From positions 76,436,659 through 76,500,658 of the forward strand of contig CM049313.1 in NCBI GenBank assembly GCA_026874595.1: a DNA stretch of 64,000 nucleotides, read 5' to 3'. This document shows, in pieces, positions 60,088 to 64,000 of this stretch. Each line of letters begins with the position of its first letter. Position 1 is the first letter of the stretch. Source of the stretch: Sipunculus nudus (taxonomy: Eukaryota > Annelida > Sipuncula > Golfingiida > Sipunculidae). A program made the position numbers and the translations under genes. Below the pieces are notes generated by a model. The model did not search any database. It was not told the origin of the DNA and saw only the letters and a program-made list of their open reading frames with translations.

Positions 60088-61065
60088 TAATGCCTTATTA
60101 ACAGCATGTACATCAACTACTAATGTTAGGAAGTATGTATATGTGGAGTATATTTATATACAGGTAAGGTAGAATTGCATCTGTTTGTTAAATACAAGGT
60201 GCTTCGCATCCAGAACACACCGTGTCCTGCATTTATTGGGTGTGTGATGTCACAGGGACTGATATTTGTGTTTTAGTTTTTATGGCTGTGACTATATTAT
60301 GTTACAGTTTACCTGTAGGCATTCATATGTCTTTATAAAATTTTGTGTGGTGCAGTCTGGAATAGGATTTTGTCGATAATGATTTGACTTGTGTGTCATT
60401 GTCCTTGTTGGAAAAACTAAATGTTTGTTAAAAATAACAGTATTTTATGACAGTATATTGACAGTAAATGACACTGTTTTTATATTAAAATGAAGTAAAT
60501 AAATGAATTTGTGACAAAGCCATATATAACATGGTTAAGTTTAAAGTGCCATATACCAATTTGGAAGTACTGAATTGCAAGTACTTTGTCTGCTTATACT
60601 TAAATTGTATGTTTGGTTTGTTTTTTTTGTGAATCCATATTGGTTATTATTTAGGAAATTCTGATGTCTGTAATTTGATAGGTCTGGAGCACTCATAGGT
60701 ACAAATCATCCCTGTGAATTTGGGAAAGCTGCAGTATGTTGTGGTTGAGTTATTGCGTGCTGACAGAAGGACGGAAGAACGGAAGGACGGATGGATGGAA
60801 GGATGGACTGACTGACACATTGATCACTATAGGGAACCTCTTGTCAAGTGGGGCCCTAATTAATTTTATATTACATTTTCAGGGGAAATAGTTTTTTTAT
60901 CTGGAAAATTTGGGTCTAACAGTATTAGAATTATACTTGATGAGATAATATTGCTGGTCACATGCAGTTTCCCTTTGGGTGACATCATTGCCTAGTTGAC
61001 AGCACCCAATATCTTAAAGAATCACACAACACTACCATTGTGTTTACAGGATATATACAGTTTAT
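60088..61065. other. Non-coding DNA with GGA-rich microsatellite
   Basis: AT-rich. A GGAAGGACGGATGGATGG-type run lies at about 60768-60810, probably part of a repeat. No gene seen. Confidence 0.4.
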
Positions 61066-64000
61066 ATAACTAGATATTTCTTGGCACAGCAGGTGCCATA
61101 GTATCACCAGACAATTAATCCCCCCCCCCCTTTAAGAAAAGGCCCCCCATCTTCAGCAACAATTAATATCAGACCACACTCATAGAAAAGGTCATTCTCA
61201 TAGAAAAGGTCATGATCCAAATTTCAATATACATCATCCCCTAACCCACGTCTATGTATATGCAAGAAATCTGTCCATTAGTTTTTGACTTATAATGCTC
61301 ACAGTACTGATAAATGGCAATGATGGGGTATTAAACGGCACAAAACAAGTAAAAGAATAACAGGGGGCACCACCTGTTTCTGGTTCATGACAATACTTTC
61401 CAAGATCTTCGAACATGTTGATTTTTGGACCAATGCATCTATCCCTTATTGAGATAATAATGATTTTGTGTAATTTTCACCATATATGGCCATATTCAAG
61501 GTCAAGGCCACTCTAATAGGAAAGGTCATGACCCCAATTTATATATACATTATCCCATAACCCATGTCTATGTATATGCATAATATGAAAGAAATCTGTC
61601 CATTAGTTTTTGACTTATAATGCTCACAGGTTATAAATGTACTGTTTAATGGCAATGATGGGGTATTAAACGGCACGAAAACAAGTAAAAGAATAACAGG
61701 TGGCACCAGCTGTTTCCCGTACATGACAACACTATCCAAGATCTTTGTTCAAGTTGATTTTTAGACCAATCAATGCATCCCTTATTGAGAAATTAATGAT
61801 TTTGTGTGATTTTCACCATGTATGGCAATATTTAAGGTCAAGGCCACTCATTGGAAAGGTCATGACCCCTATTCAAATAAACATTATCCTATAACCCATG
61901 TCTATGTATATGCATAATATGAAAGAAATTTGTCCATTAGTTTTTGACTTATAATGCTCACAGTACTGATAAATGGCAATGATGGGGTATTAAACGGCAC
62001 AAAACAAGTAAAAGAATAACAGGTGGCGCCCCCTTTTCCGGTACATGACAATACTTTCAAAGATCTTCGAACATGTTGATTTTTGGACCAATGCATGCAT
62101 CCCTTATTGAGATATTAATGATTTTGTGTAATTTTTCACCATATATGGCAATATTCAAGGTCAAGGCCACTCTAATAGGAAAGGTCATGACCCCAATTTA
62201 TATATACATCATCCCATAACCCATGTCTATGTATATGCATAATATGAAAGAAATCTGTCCATTAGTTTTTTACTTATAATGCTCACAGTACCGTTAAGTG
62301 GCAATGATGGAGTATTGAACGGCACGAAAACAAGTAAAAGAATAACAGGTGGCGCTACCAGCTTCCGGTACATGACAACACTATCCAAGATCTTTGGTCA
62401 AGTTGATTATTGGACCAATCAATGCATCCCTTATTGAGATATTAATGATTTTGTGTGATTTTTTACATTTATGGCAATATTCAAGGACAAGGCTACTCTC
62501 ATAGGACAGGTCATGACCCCAATCATCCCGTAACCAATATCTATGTATATGCATAATATGAAAGAAATCTGTCCATTAGTTTTTTAATTATAATGCTCAT
62601 AGTACTGTTAAGTGGCAATGATGGGGTATTAAACGGCACGAAAACAAGTAAAAGATTTAGATATTTCTTGGCACCGCAGGTGCCAGAGTATCCCCAGACA
62701 TAGTACGGCCTCCCCCTTTATGAATAGGCCCCCATTTTTAGCAGCATATACTGACACTTGGCAAGCAATTATTGTTTCTTCCATCTATCAATCCACAATC
62801 TTTCTGAAGATGTTGGTCCTGTGACCTTGACCTTTTGGCACATCACAAGGCTATCCAAGAAATTGACAGGCGTCTTCCTCTATTGGCAGGGGAACTGTAT
62901 GTGCAAGATGAAATGTCTGAGATGAAATGTTTGGCTGAAAATGCATCCACAATCTTTTTAAAGATGTGTCCTGTGACCTTGACCTTTGACCCCAAAATCA
63001 ATTCGGGTCTTGCTTTTCCAATGGGTCATATACAAGTCAAGTTTGAAAGCCATACATCAATAAAAGCAGGAATTATCATCCGGAAACTAATTTTTGGACA
63101 GATGGATCCTGTGACCTTCACCTTTGACCTCTAAATTGATAGGGGTCTTCCAGTCTTGGCAGGTGAACTATATGTGCAAGATGAAAGATCTGAGATGAAT
63201 TGGTTGGCTGAAAATGCATCCATGCAAGCTTACTTGAGATATGTAAGAATTTGTGTTATTTTCAGCAAAAATGGACCTATTAAAGGTCAAGGTCACTCTC
63301 CTAGCATAGGTCATGACCCCATTTTAAATAGGCTTTGTCCCCTTACCAATATCTATACAAATTTAAAGTTTGAAAAAGATCAGTGAAATATATTTTGAGT
63401 TATCTCGCTCACAAGGTTTTTCTGCAGCGGCGGTGGCGGCAGCGGGACCGTCATGAAACCATAGTATCCCAACTTTGTCTGGGGATACAATAACAGGTGG
63501 CGCCATCTGTTTCCGGTACATGACATTACTATCCAAGATCTTCGATCAAGTTGATTTTTGGACTAAACCATGCATCTCTTATTGAGATATTAATGATTTT
63601 TCAAATAAATATCATCCCATAACCTATATCTATGTAAATGCATAATAAAAGAAATCTGTCCATTAGTTTTTGACTGACAGTACTGTCAAGTAGCAATTTT
63701 GGGGGTATTAAACAGCACGAAAACAAGTAAAGAATAATAGGTGGCGCCACCAGTTTCTGGAACATGACAACCCTATCCATGATCTGCCATCAACTATATT
63801 TTGGGATCAATCCATGCAAGATTTCTTGAGATATTTAAGAATTTATGAGATTTTCCTCGAAATTGGACCTATTCTATGTTAAGGACACTCTCCTAGTTAA
63901 GGTCATGACCTCATTTTAAATAGGCGTCGTCCTCTCACCCATATCTATACCATACCAAGTTTGGTAAAGATCCGTGAAATATTTTTTGAGTTATCACGCC
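61066..64000 (+). mobile_element. R4 composite with ~326-bp tandem units
   Basis: It starts TAGATATTTCTTGGCACAGC with AGGTGCCATAGTATC. Tandem units, marked by GAATAACAGGTGGC or a variant near 61360, 61695, 62018 and 62345, repeat the words GTCCATTAGTTTTTGACTTA and GGTATTAAACGGCAC. After an insertion at 62656-63489 the array resumes (63491 onwards) and runs off the window. No ORF is conserved. Confidence 0.65.
62656..63489 (+). mobile_element. R4 copy nested inside the R4 array
   Basis: It starts TTTAGATATTTCTTGGCACC with GCAGGTGCC and ends TTTGTCTGGGGATACA. The flanks AAGTAAAAGA and ATAACAGGTGGCGCC join to give exactly the uninterrupted unit sequence seen at ~62005-62030. No target duplication is seen. 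It also includes GACCTTGACC words and a GC-rich CGGCGGTGGCGGCAGCGG stretch. Confidence 0.65.

Overview
This is a eukaryotic, AT-rich, intron-rich nuclear window that is dense in repeats. The two genes and the style of repeat point to a lophotrochozoan, most likely a bivalve mollusc; the taxon is inferred, not proven. No prokaryotic gene, rRNA, functional tRNA gene or CRISPR array is visible.

Two convergent protein-coding genes are cut by the window edges. On the plus strand, the last five coding exons of an UNC-13/Munc13 synaptic-vesicle priming factor lie at 811-14085 (C-terminal MUN segment plus C2C domain). On the minus strand, the last nine coding exons of a long-tailed class I myosin of the Myo1e/Myo1f type run from 55822 down to 37719 (TH1, TH2, SH3). 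In both genes the exon phases join without a break: 313 UNC-13 residues plus stop, and 392 myosin residues plus stop. The motor and IQ exons of the myosin are not visible and must lie beyond position 64000. The ~23.6 kb between the two stop codons has no gene I can support.

Much of the non-coding DNA is mobile. Family R1 has a hairpin at the AGCTCAG end and a conserved CCCATGGGTC...CTTGTT end. It has copies at 10221-11850, 21108-24172, 25277-28449, 29099-31424 and 50940-53575, plus fragments. Two copies are nested inside an older copy, and the 50.9-53.6 kb copy preserves the uninterrupted sites. Families R2 (4971-8682), R3 (8705-9895; 24555-24930) and R4 (42465-43020; 61066-64000) are also present, with a Harbinger-like MITE pair (12958-13292; 41528-41877), tRNA-derived SINEs, long satellites (~340 bp and ~326 bp units), minisatellites and many poly-C/poly-G runs.

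The most striking structure is at 57.2-60.1 kb, upstream of the last myosin exon and on the opposite strand, so presumably in a myosin intron. A GC-richer promoter-like block (CCAAT, double GATA, TATA-like box) is followed by 13 related microRNA-like hairpins. They are arranged as A-B-C, A-B-C, then seven more C units. Base-paired positions change in a compensatory way between copies, and G-U wobbles fit plus-strand transcription. I read it as a probable, lineage-expanded polycistronic microRNA cluster; I do not recognise it as a named family.
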